Below are positions 53,166 to 60,543 of a stretch of 64,000 nt of DNA, in pieces (positions within the stretch are counted from its first letter, which is position 1; each line of letters starts with the position of its first letter). The DNA lies in NCBI RefSeq assembly GCF_001613085.1, contig NZ_BDBR01000030.1, positions 94,470 through 158,469 of the forward strand, written 5' to 3'. Source of the DNA: Nocardia salmonicida NBRC 13393 (lineage in GTDB: Bacteria; Actinomycetota; Actinomycetes; Mycobacteriales; Mycobacteriaceae). The position numbers were made by a program, and so were the translations under genes. Below the pieces are notes generated by a model. The model saw nothing but the letters and a program-made list of their open reading frames with translations. It ran no database searches and was not told the origin of the DNA.

Positions 53166-53915
53166 ATGGCACGTTTCACTGGTCGTACCGCGATCGTCAC
53201 CGGCGCCGCGCAGGGTATCGGTGCGGTCTACGCCACCGCGCTCGCCGCCGAGGGCGCCAATGTCGTTGTCGCCGATCTCAATGTCGAGCGCGGCGAGGAG
53301 GTGGCCAAGCAGATCGTCGCCGACGGCGGGTCGGCGGCCTTCCGCCGCGTCGACGTCGCCGATCCCGAATCCGCCGCCGCACTGGCGGAATTCACCGTCG
53401 CCGAGTTCGGCGCCATCAACCATCTGGTCAACAACGCGGCCATCTACGGGGAGATGAAGCTCGATCTGCTGCTCACCGTGCCGTGGGATTACTACAAGAA
53501 GTTCATGGGCGTGAACTTCGACGGCGCGCTCAATGTGACGCGCGCGGTCTGGCAGCCGATGGTCGCGGCGGGCGGCGGCTCGATCGTCAACCAGTCCTCG
53601 ACCGCCGCCTGGCTGTACTCGGGCTTCTACGGGCTGGCCAAGGTCGGCATCAACGGCCTCACCCAGCAGCTCGCCACCGAGCTCGGCGGTTCCCAGATCA
53701 GGGTGAACGCCATCGCGCCCGGCCCGATCGATACCGAAGCCACCCTCACTGTCACGCCAGGAAACATGGTCAAGGACATGGTGAAGCGCATCCCGATCAA
53801 GCGAATGGGCACTCCGCAGGACCTGGTGGGCGCCTGCCTGTACCTGCTCTCCGACGACGCGGGCTGGGTCACCGGCCAGATCCTCAATGTCGACGGCGGA
53901 CAGATCATCCGATGA
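53166..53915 (+). CDS. Short-chain dehydrogenase/reductase (Rv0769-like)
   Basis: A 249-residue classical SDR: TGAAQGIGAVYATALAAEGA, Asp at the end of strand 2 (VADLNVE) suggesting NAD(H), NNAA, catalytic Ser in SIVNQSSTAAWL, Tyr-x3-Lys in FYGLAKVG and the closing GQILNVDGGQIIR. CAGGAG precedes the ATG. It is 36 bp after the aldehyde dehydrogenase and overlaps the next gene by 4 nt (ATGA). It probably interconverts an alcohol and ketone or aldehyde in the same catabolic route. Confidence 0.9.
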   Translation: MARFTGRTAIVTGAAQGIGAVYATALAAEGANVVVADLNVERGEEVAKQIVADGGSAAFRRVDVADPESAAALAEFTVAEFGAINHLVNNAAIYGEMKLDLLLTVPWDYYKKFMGVNFDGALNVTRAVWQPMVAAGGGSIVNQSSTAAWLYSGFYGLAKVGINGLTQQLATELGGSQIRVNAIAPGPIDTEATLTVTPGNMVKDMVKRIPIKRMGTPQDLVGACLYLLSDDAGWVTGQILNVDGGQIIR

Positions 53916-54799
53916 CCACCGAATCCACCAGTGCCCCGGTTGGTTTCATCGGCCTCGGCAATATGGGCGCGCCGATCGCGCGACGGCTGCTGGAATGGCC
54001 GGGCGGGCTGACGGTCTGTGATGTACGCGCCGAGGTCACCGAAGCGTTCGTGGAGGCGGGCGCGCGTTCGGTCGCCGATCCGGCGCAGGTCGCCACGCAC
54101 GCACGGATCATCTGCGTGACCGTCATCGACGACGCGCAGGTGACAGAGGTCCTCACCGGCCCGACGGGCATCCTCTCCGCCGCCGCGCCGGGCACGGTCG
54201 TCGCGGTGCACTCCACCATCAGTGACCGGACCGCGCAGGAACTCGCCGCCCGCTGTGCGGAGCACGAGGTCGAGTTCGTCGACGCGCCCGTCAGCGGCGG
54301 CGCGCCCGGCGCCACCCAGGGCAGGCTCGCGGTGATGGTCGGCGGCAGTGCCACCGCGGTGGACCAGATCAGGGCGCCGTTCGGTTGCTTCGCCGACCTG
54401 ATCGTGCACGCCGGTCCGGTCGGAGCGGGCACGCGAATGAAGTTGGCGCGCAACCTGCTCCACTTCGTCTCGTTCACCGCCACCACCGAGGCGCAGCGGC
54501 TCGCCGAGGCCGCCGGGATCAGTCTCACCGCGCTCGGCAAGGTGGTCCGGCACTCCGACGCGGTGACCGGCGGGCCGGGCGCGATCATGCTGCGCGACAC
54601 CACCGCGCCGATCGAGCCGGACGACTTCTGGTTTTCCATCCTCGGTCACGTGCGCGATCTCGGCGAGAAGGACCTGTCGCTGGCGCTCGAACTCGGTGAC
54701 CGGCTCGACGTCGACCTGCCACTGGCACAACTCGCCATCGCGCGCCTGGCCGAGGGACTCGGCGTCGCCCACCCTGTGCTCGACAAGGAGACATCATGA
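53912..54799 (+). CDS. 3-hydroxyisobutyrate dehydrogenase-like reductase (Rv0770-like)
   Basis: A 295-residue beta-hydroxyacid dehydrogenase family protein. Cofactor motif VGFIGLGNMGAPIARRLLEW, the substrate motif DAPVSGGAPGATQGRLAVMV, the catalytic Lys in GAGTRMKLARNLLHF (GxxxKxxxN), and a helical C-terminal domain. Members oxidise beta-hydroxy acids or reduce succinic semialdehyde-like substrates with NAD(P). It overlaps both neighbours by 4 nt. The substrate here is unknown. Confidence 0.9.
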   Translation: MTTESTSAPVGFIGLGNMGAPIARRLLEWPGGLTVCDVRAEVTEAFVEAGARSVADPAQVATHARIICVTVIDDAQVTEVLTGPTGILSAAAPGTVVAVHSTISDRTAQELAARCAEHEVEFVDAPVSGGAPGATQGRLAVMVGGSATAVDQIRAPFGCFADLIVHAGPVGAGTRMKLARNLLHFVSFTATTEAQRLAEAAGISLTALGKVVRHSDAVTGGPGAIMLRDTTAPIEPDDFWFSILGHVRDLGEKDLSLALELGDRLDVDLPLAQLAIARLAEGLGVAHPVLDKETS

Positions 54800-55176
54800 C
54801 CACCAATGGAGAAACTCCCGCCGACGTCCGGCAGCGTGGCCTGGCCAAGATGAGCGAGGTCTACGGCTGGGAATTCGCCGACGGCCCCGGCGATCATTTC
54901 GCCGTCACCGCCGACCATCTGTTCGCCGACATCTGGTCGCGGCCCGCGCTGACCGTGCGTGAACGGCGACTGCTGCTGCTCGGCGCGCTCACCGCGCAGG
55001 GCAGTTTCGACATCGCCGAGATCCAGATCGGCGCCGCATTGCGCAACGGTGAGTTGTCCGAGGAACAGCTGCGCGAGATCGCGCTGTTCCTGTGCCACTA
55101 CGTCGGCTGGCCGGCGGGGACGACGCTCGACGGCACCGTCGGCAAGGTGATCGCGCAGGAGCGGCGCAAGAAATGA
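54796..55176 (+). CDS. Carboxymuconolactone decarboxylase-family protein (Rv0771-like)
   Basis: A 126-residue CMD/AhpD-fold protein: helical, with RQRGLAKMSEVYGWEFADGP, HLFADIWSRPALTVRERRLL and EEQLREIALFLCHYVGWPAG. It has a single Cys in the CHY position rather than an AhpD CxxC, so a peroxidase role is unlikely; it resembles the 4-carboxymuconolactone decarboxylase branch. It is the last gene of the dehydrogenase operon, overlapping the previous stop. Confidence 0.88.
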   Translation: MTTNGETPADVRQRGLAKMSEVYGWEFADGPGDHFAVTADHLFADIWSRPALTVRERRLLLLGALTAQGSFDIAEIQIGAALRNGELSEEQLREIALFLCHYVGWPAGTTLDGTVGKVIAQERRKK

Positions 55177-55221
55177 CACACACCGAACGCGGCCGTCCGC
55201 GACCGCTGTAGCGTGCGGTCG

Positions 55222-55710
55222 ATGGGTATGCCGAAGAATCAGCCGAAAGGGCTGAACGCGCCGATGACGACGCGGATCATCCGATACGGATCGCGCGCGC
55301 AGGCGTGGATCTATCGCCGCACCAACGGGCGCGTCGGTGGAAACTGGCGGATCGGCGCCGGGTTTCGCAAGCCTGTGCCGACCCTGCTGCTCGAACATCG
55401 AGGTCGCAAGTCCGGCAAGATCTTCACCGCGCCACTGCTCTACCTCGTCGACGGCCAGGATCTGGTCATCGTCGGTTCACAGGGCGGCCTGGCGAATCAC
55501 CCGCAGTGGTATCTGAATCTGCTCGCGGATCCGAACGCGCACGTTCGGATCCGCGCCGAGCACTACCCGGTCCTGGCCCGCGTCGCCGATGCCGACCAGC
55601 GGCAACGGCTGTGGCCGCGGTTGACCGAGCTCTACGCCGATTTCGATGCCTACCAGTCGTGGACGGAGCGGGAGATCCCCGTGGTGATCCTCTCCCGCAC
55701 CGGCGCCTGA
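55222..55710 (+). CDS. Deazaflavin (F420)-dependent nitroreductase-family protein
   Basis: A 162-residue split-beta-barrel protein of the Ddn/DUF385 family: ILLEHRG-type signature here as LLLEHRGRKSGKIFTAPLLY, then VIVGSQGGLANHPQWYLNLL (phosphate-binding GG and HP-WYLNL motif) and AHVRIRAEHYPVLARV. Such proteins reduce enones, nitro compounds or quinones with F420H2. The ATG at 55222 follows TAGCGT (55209-55214) by 7 nt, a leaderless start; a GTG at 55213 overlaps that element and is therefore unlikely. It converges with the SDR gene. Confidence 0.86.
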   Translation: MGMPKNQPKGLNAPMTTRIIRYGSRAQAWIYRRTNGRVGGNWRIGAGFRKPVPTLLLEHRGRKSGKIFTAPLLYLVDGQDLVIVGSQGGLANHPQWYLNLLADPNAHVRIRAEHYPVLARVADADQRQRLWPRLTELYADFDAYQSWTEREIPVVILSRTGA

Positions 55711-55712
55711 GG

Positions 55713-56549
55713 TCAGTCGGTCGCGAGCCGGTCGTCGTAGACGCGACGGGCATCGCGGTCGACATCGATGAAGGTGCGGTGCACGCCCAACCGGCGTGCC
55801 ATGAATTCGCCGAGCGGGCGTGGGGTCAGCTTGTTGAATGCGGCGAGCACGCCCGCGAGGCGGGTGACCGAGACGCGTCGTCGTGGCCGGGCGATCAGTG
55901 CGGCGACCGCGGCGGCGACATCGGCGGGGTCGGCGAGCAAGGCGCGCGGCGCGCGGGTTCCGGTGATCATCTCGGTCCTGGTGAACGTCGGCAGGACCGC
56001 CGAGAACCGCACGCCGGTGCCGCGGTGCTCGAGGCGCATGGTTTCGGTGAAGCTGAGCACGGCCTGCTTGCTCGCGCAGTAGGTGGCCATTCCCGGCGTC
56101 GGGTTCTCACCCGCCATCGAGGCCATGTTCACGATGTGGCCGCGACCGCGAGCCAGCATCGACGGCAGCACGAGTTTGGTGCCGAGGGCGACGCCGTAGA
56201 CATTGATGTCGAGAATCCGGCGGGTGATCTCGTCGGACTCCTCGGTGAACCGGCCGACCGGCATGATGCCCGCATTGTTGATCAGCACATCGATAGGGCC
56301 GCAGGTCTTTTCGACTTCGGCGAGGAAGGTCGCGAACGAGGCCGGGTCGGTGACGTCGAGGTGCAGTGCCACCGTCGCGGCGATCTCTGTTCCGGTGCGG
56401 GCGACCGTGGTCGCGTCGATGTCGCCGATGGCGACGACCGATCCGGCGTCGACGAGCGTGCTCGCGACCGCCCGTCCGATGCCGCGGGCGCCGCCGGTGA
56501 CAACGACTACCTTACCGACGGCGGACCTGGTGTTTCGTTCATCAGACAT
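55713..56549 (-). CDS. Short-chain dehydrogenase/reductase under the shared operator
   Basis: A 278-residue SDR: VTGGARGIGRAVASTLVDAG, Asp at strand 2 (GDIDATTV), LDVTDPASF, NNAGIMPVGRF, and catalytic Ser and Tyr-x3-Lys in VNMASMAGENPTPGMATYCASKQ. The C-terminus has an extra 30 residues (ALIARPRRRVSVTRLAGVLA) as in lipid/steroid-acting SDRs. The ATG at 56549 has no Shine-Dalgarno; -10 TAGTAT lies 8 nt upstream with CTGGACAC between, so an operator half-site abuts the start codon. It is divergent from the second tetR gene. Confidence 0.87.
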   Translation of the reverse strand: MSDERNTRSAVGKVVVVTGGARGIGRAVASTLVDAGSVVAIGDIDATTVARTGTEIAATVALHLDVTDPASFATFLAEVEKTCGPIDVLINNAGIMPVGRFTEESDEITRRILDINVYGVALGTKLVLPSMLARGRGHIVNMASMAGENPTPGMATYCASKQAVLSFTETMRLEHRGTGVRFSAVLPTFTRTEMITGTRAPRALLADPADVAAAVAALIARPRRRVSVTRLAGVLAAFNKLTPRPLGEFMARRLGVHRTFIDVDRDARRVYDDRLATD

Positions 56550-56654
56550 GTGTCCAGATACTATTCTGGACCGCATTCCGAATCAACCCCGGACAACCCG
56601 CCCACGCGGTGCGGTTCACCGAGGCATCGGAACTGCCGAGTAACATCCGGACGC
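56550..56654. promoter_or_regulatory. Divergent SDR/tetR promoter region with operator
   Basis: GTCCAGA-TACTAT-TCTGGAC (56552-56571) is a perfect 7-bp inverted repeat that also carries the SDR -10 (56558-56563). On the other side, TAACAT (56641-56646) followed by CCGGACGC and the ATG at 56655 gives the second tetR gene the same -10/half-site/start arrangement as the first. Confidence 0.68.
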
Positions 56655-57239
56655 ATGTCTGAAAGCGATTCCATCAGCCTCGAAGCAACCAGGCGTCGAT
56701 TGACCGGTAAGCAGGCCGATACCGTCGATCGATTGACCAGGGCCGCGCTGGTGGTGCTGACACGCGATGGCTTCTCCGGCATGACGATTCGGCTGGTCGC
56801 CGCAGAGGCGGGCGTCGCCACCGCGACCGCGTACACGTACTTCTCCTCCAAGGAGCACCTGGTCGCCGAGATCTTCTGGCGTCGCCTACTGGCCTCGGCC
56901 TCGCCCGCGAACGAGGATCCCGACCCGACGGTGCGGGTGCTGGCCGAGCTACGCAACATCGCGCTACTGGTGGCCGAAGAGCAGGAGTTGTCCGGCGCGG
57001 TCACCGGCGCACTCCTGGGCTCGGACCCCGACGTCGAACACCTGCGCACCCGCATCGGCATCGAGATCCGCGGCAGGCTCGCGCGCGCACTCGGCCCCGA
57101 CGCCGACAACGAGGTCATCGAATGGCTCGAGATGATCTACGCCGGTGCGCTGGTGCGGGCGGGTATGGGCTACGAGTCGTACTCCGAAATCGCCGACCGT
57201 ATCGAGCGGGCGGCATTGAGGATCCTGCGCCCCGCCTGA
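56655..57239 (+). CDS. TetR-family regulator, paralogue of the regulator at 50949
   Basis: A 194-residue TetR protein nearly identical in the DNA-binding region to the one at 50949: EATRRRLTGKQADTVDRLT, MTIRLVAAEAGVATATAYTY, FSSKEHLVAEIFWRRL. The ligand domains differ more (PANEDPDPTVRVLAELRNIA). The shared recognition helix and the shared operator sequence suggest that both bind the same sites while sensing different or related ligands. The ATG at 56655 is leaderless-type (TAACAT, 8 nt). It converges with the MBL-fold gene, 3 bp apart. Confidence 0.88.
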   Translation: MSESDSISLEATRRRLTGKQADTVDRLTRAALVVLTRDGFSGMTIRLVAAEAGVATATAYTYFSSKEHLVAEIFWRRLLASASPANEDPDPTVRVLAELRNIALLVAEEQELSGAVTGALLGSDPDVEHLRTRIGIEIRGRLARALGPDADNEVIEWLEMIYAGALVRAGMGYESYSEIADRIERAALRILRPA

Positions 57240-57242
57240 CGT

Positions 57243-58040
57243 TCACGGTTCGAAGCTCACCAGCATCTGCTCGAGAGCAGCCTGATCAGGACCGACGAAC
57301 GGCTCTGCCTGCGGCGCCTCGGCAAGCATGTCCCAGTACTGCGACATGCGTCCCGATGCGGGCGGAAGGTGGGTGCTGAGTATCCGTCGCGGGTCGAACG
57401 CGCGCACAGCCGACACCGTGGCAAGGTATGTTCTCTCGTCCACGGCGTGTATCCACGGACTGTCCACCGCCGCCCAGAGATGCTGCGCCGCGCGAATCGC
57501 GTCCGACGGCGCGTAACCCACATCGTCGGCGGTCGCGAGTTCGGCGCTCGGCATCGGAGCGCCGAAACAGTCCGAGGTGAAACATGATTCGCTGTGTTCG
57601 TCGTAGAACCCGACGGTGCTGGGGTTGTCGAACAGCGGTGGCCGGAACGCAGTGAGGAGCCGGTCGCCGACGTCGAGGGACTGCCCCGGATTCAGCAGGT
57701 ACACCCGATCCATCGGGACCGGTCGAGCGCACGACATGATGCCCAGGCCCAGGAATGTCGTGATCAGCCGGGCGTTCGAGGCGGCGTCGAGCAGGTCGAA
57801 CAGCGATCCGGTGTGGTCGCGATCAGGATGGGTGAGCCATATCCATTCAACGTCGGCGGGATCGATGACAGAACTCAGCGCCGCCATGAATCCACGGTCG
57901 GGAAGGCTGAGTCCGGTATCGACGACGACGGGTTCCGCCGCGTGCAGAACGTAGGCATTCACCGGTAGATGGCCGATACCCGGAACCTCCAATTCGTCGG
58001 CGAGAACAGTGATGTCGGGCTGGATTCGATTGATACGCAT
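57243..58040 (-). CDS. MBL-fold protein resembling oxygen-binding diiron domains
   Basis: A 265-residue metallo-beta-lactamase-fold protein: VVDTGLSL, the metal motif THPDRDHTGS (H-x-D-x-D-H), SESCFTSDCFGAPMP and the distal STHLPPASG His. H-x-[E/D]-x-D-H with SDCFG resembles the diiron domain of flavodiiron and ODP proteins more than zinc hydrolases. The position usually filled by His-Trp-Pro reads FDNPSTVGF, so one ligand may be changed or lost. GAGGAAA precedes the ATG at 58040. It may sense or reduce oxygen, or act as a hydrolase. It is followed upstream by an F420-type gene on the same strand (9 bp). Confidence 0.78.
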   Translation of the reverse strand: MRINRIQPDITVLADELEVPGIGHLPVNAYVLHAAEPVVVDTGLSLPDRGFMAALSSVIDPADVEWIWLTHPDRDHTGSLFDLLDAASNARLITTFLGLGIMSCARPVPMDRVYLLNPGQSLDVGDRLLTAFRPPLFDNPSTVGFYDEHSESCFTSDCFGAPMPSAELATADDVGYAPSDAIRAAQHLWAAVDSPWIHAVDERTYLATVSAVRAFDPRRILSTHLPPASGRMSQYWDMLAEAPQAEPFVGPDQAALEQMLVSFEP

Positions 58041-58049
58041 GGTGTTTCC

Positions 58050-58520
58050 TCAGTCCTCGAAATCGACTCGAATGATCGAGCGCGCGATGACAGCGAGATC
58101 GTCGGCGGTCGGGTCGTAACCACGGGTGACCTTCAGTCCGAGCTCGAACGGGCGGGCACCGTCGTCCATCGCCGCGCGCATCGCGGCGCCGACTCGCGAA
58201 GGTGCGGCATCGACGAGCACGGCACGACCGTGACGGATATGCCCGCGATGGGTGACCGTGACGGGTGCGCCGCCGGTCAGATTGTGGCGCCACGGCCGCT
58301 CGGTGAAGATCAGCGTCTCGTCACCGACTCGATGCAGACAGACCGGGATCCGCAGACTGCGACCCGTGCGACGGCCGGTGATCTCGACCATTCCCTGCCG
58401 CCGGATGCGATTGCCGAGCCATCGGGTCGCCAACACGCGCCGAACCACAGGATTGATCAGTCGCATCAATTCCGGCGGCGGCGGACTGAGTCGCACATTC
58501 GTGGTTCCGGAATTCGTCAT
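58050..58520 (-). CDS. F420-type nitroreductase-family protein (DUF385-like)
   Basis: A 156-residue split-barrel protein: LATRWLGNRIRRQGMVEITG, RRTGRSLRIPVCLHRVGDET, RPWRHNLTGGAPVTVTHRGH and a helical tail. This is the Rv-type DUF385/PNPOx-like group, probably binding F420 or heme; the phosphate-binding Arg-rich segment is visible. The ATG at 58520 follows TAACCT (minus strand, 58527-58532) by 6 nt, a leaderless start. It precedes the MBL gene on the same strand, so the two may form an operon. Confidence 0.8.
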   Translation of the reverse strand: MTNSGTTNVRLSPPPPELMRLINPVVRRVLATRWLGNRIRRQGMVEITGRRTGRSLRIPVCLHRVGDETLIFTERPWRHNLTGGAPVTVTHRGHIRHGRAVLVDAAPSRVGAAMRAAMDDGARPFELGLKVTRGYDPTADDLAVIARSIIRVDFED

Positions 58521-58607
58521 ATATCGAGGTTAGGAGCCTTCCGGTCCGAGCGATATTCCACAAACGTGGTATTTCCCCTGGTCCGGCAACGGCCTACCGT
58601 TGATCTG

Positions 58608-59741
58608 GTGAGCACGGATTCGATGCGACGCGCCGCCGATCAGATCGGACTGCTGTGCCGCGAGCCGCGCGATCTGGTGTCGCTGTGGCAGCAGGTGACG
58701 GAGGTGTTGGCCACCGCCGTCCCGCACTACTGGACGCCGTGCTGGTACACCCTCGATCCCGCGTCGTTGCTGATGACAAGTCACTTCCATCTCGGCCTCG
58801 CCGAGTTTCCGCCGCAGTGGCTGGCCGCGGAGTACGGCGAGGAGCGCAACGGCATCGTCGACGTCGTCAGGTCGGCGACCGGATTGTCGACCCTGCACGA
58901 CACCCTCGGCGGTGACCCATCCAACAGTGAACGCTGGCAACGCAATATGACGATGGGCGGGGACCAGGAACTGATCGCGCGCCTGCGCACCCGCTCCGGT
59001 GAGGTGTGGGGAGCGCTCGCGCTCTATCGCGAACCCGGCGCCGCGATGTTCGACCCCGCCGAGAAGGAGTTCGTGGCGACGGTGGCGCCGACACTGGCCG
59101 ACGGCGTACGCAGGTCCCTGCTGATCGGGCAGGCCGACGAACCCGAATACGCGGATTCACCCGGTCTGCTGGTGCTGGATTCGGCTTGCGAGATCGAATC
59201 GGCCAGTGCGGGCGTACAGCGCTGGATAGCCGATCTGCCCGACGGTGACTGGGATCGTCAGAAGCTGCCGAGCGCGGTGGTCGCCCTCGCCGCCCGTGCG
59301 TTCCGCAACGCGGCCGAGGACCGCCCCGACGAGGTGCTCGTCTCGCGAGCGCTGTCCAGGTCGGGCACCTGGGTGGTGTTGCACGGCGCCCGCCTGACCT
59401 CGACGGGGCAGACCAGGGTCGCGGTGATCATCGAACCCGCCCATCCCAGCCGTATCTACCCGCTGCTGATGTCGGCCTACGGGCTCACCGAGCGCGAGCG
59501 CGACGTCACCCGGTTGGTGCTGCAGGGCGCGTCGACCTCACAGATCGCCCACGACATGACCGTCTCGGCACACACCGTGCAGCAGCATCTGAAGGCCATC
59601 TTCGACAAGACCGGCGTCCGCAGCCGCCGTGACCTGGTCGCCAAGGTGTTCTTCACCCACTACGAACCCCGCTTCCGGGACAACGAGCACCGCGTCACCG
59701 CCACCAAGCCGGTCCGGGGCGGACCATGGCCGACCTACTGA
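58608..59741 (+). CDS. LuxR-family transcriptional regulator
   Basis: A 377-residue protein with an N-terminal region that may be GAF-like (about residues 1-190: VPHYWTPCWYTLDPASLLMT, WGALALYREPGAAMFDPAEK, EFVATVAPTLADGVRRSLLI) and a C-terminal LuxR/GerE HTH (YGLTERERDVTRLVLQGAST, SQIAHDMTVSAHTVQQHLKA). No autoinducer-binding domain or receiver is evident. The GTG at 58608 lies 7 nt after TACCGT (58595-58600), a leaderless start shared in style with the divergent F420-type gene. It converges with the next TetR gene, 1 bp apart. Confidence 0.87.
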   Translation: MSTDSMRRAADQIGLLCREPRDLVSLWQQVTEVLATAVPHYWTPCWYTLDPASLLMTSHFHLGLAEFPPQWLAAEYGEERNGIVDVVRSATGLSTLHDTLGGDPSNSERWQRNMTMGGDQELIARLRTRSGEVWGALALYREPGAAMFDPAEKEFVATVAPTLADGVRRSLLIGQADEPEYADSPGLLVLDSACEIESASAGVQRWIADLPDGDWDRQKLPSAVVALAARAFRNAAEDRPDEVLVSRALSRSGTWVVLHGARLTSTGQTRVAVIIEPAHPSRIYPLLMSAYGLTERERDVTRLVLQGASTSQIAHDMTVSAHTVQQHLKAIFDKTGVRSRRDLVAKVFFTHYEPRFRDNEHRVTATKPVRGGPWPTY

Positions 59742-59742
59742 C

Positions 59743-60318
59743 CTAGTTGTCGACGGCGGTGGCGAGCAGTACGCGCAACTCTTCGACAACCTCGTCGAGC
59801 GGGGCAGTGGAGCGGTCGACGCGGCACAGGATCACCGCCCCTTCCACGCCGGCGATCGCCATCGTGGCCAAGCGCGCCGCACGCGCCGGTGCGACACCTT
59901 CCGCGGTGATCGCGATGGTCAGGGTGTCGTGCCAACGGTGCAGGATGTTGGCTACTTCGGTTTGCAAGTGGTGGTCTTCGGGGGATCCGCCGACCGCCAC
60001 CGACACCACTGGGCACCCCGCCTCGAAATCGGATGCCAGCAGGGTCGCCGTCCAGAATTCGGCGATCCCGGCCAGCACTCCGAGGGCGCCGCGATCGGCT
60101 GCCGCGGTGATGAGGGCGCTGATCGTATCGCCTGCGAGAGTGAGTGATTCGGTCATGATCTCGGCACGTCCGCCGGGAAAGTGGTGGTACACCGAGCCGC
60201 GCGGAGCGCCACTGCGCGCGAGCACCGCGTCGACGGTCACGCCCGCCGCACCGCGCTCGCCCAAGAGTTCGATCGCACCGCACAGCATCTTCTGGCGCGT
60301 ATCTGTACGAGCTCCCAC
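59743..60318 (-). CDS. TetR-family regulator (LmrA/YxaF-like)
   Basis: A 191-residue TetR protein: RQKMLCGAIELLGERGAAGV, VDAVLARSGAPRGSVYHHFP (recognition helix), GGRAEIMTESL and a C-terminal LmrA_YxaF-type domain (FEAGCPVVSVAVGGSPEDHH, MAIAGVEGAVILCRV). These repressors usually control a neighbouring efflux or oxidoreductase gene; none is evident here. The GTG at 60318 has AAGGAGG upstream. A palindrome CTATGCA-N4-TGCATAG (60374-60391), about 56 bp upstream, is a likely autoregulatory operator. Confidence 0.86.
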   Translation of the reverse strand: MGARTDTRQKMLCGAIELLGERGAAGVTVDAVLARSGAPRGSVYHHFPGGRAEIMTESLTLAGDTISALITAAADRGALGVLAGIAEFWTATLLASDFEAGCPVVSVAVGGSPEDHHLQTEVANILHRWHDTLTIAITAEGVAPARAARLATMAIAGVEGAVILCRVDRSTAPLDEVVEELRVLLATAVDN

Positions 60319-60373
60319 CGTCAGGCCTCCTTCACCGGCGCCGTGAGCACCTCGATACGGGCGGGGACATCTT

Positions 60374-60391
60374 CTATGCAGTTTTGCATAG
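60374..60391. promoter_or_regulatory. Palindromic operator candidate
   Basis: Perfect 7-bp inverted repeat CTATGCA / TGCATAG with a 4-nt GTTT spacer, upstream of the LmrA-like tetR gene (start 60318) in the region shared with the divergent EspR-like gene. It is a typical size for a TetR dimer site. Confidence 0.6.
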
Positions 60392-60543
60392 CCCAGGGCA
60401 CTGTTGAGTCAGCGGTCGTCAAGCCGAACAGACTGCCTGTTGAGTTTCTGTGATGAGGTCCGCAAGTTTGCTAGGACTATTGCCGGAATCACAGTCCACC
60501 TCTCATGATGGTCTTTTGATCACTATGACGCCGAGGAACCGCT

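Noticed and set aside
35538..56654. The shared operator being a KstR or KstR2 site
   Set aside because: The KstR (AAC-GTT type) and KstR2 (CAAG-CTTG type) palindromes I know do not match TGTCYRGACA, and neither regulator is encoded here.
57243..58040. An AHL lactonase (quorum-quenching) reading of the MBL protein because a LuxR gene is close by
   Set aside because: The motif is HxDxDH rather than HxHxDH, and the LuxR protein lacks an autoinducer-binding domain.
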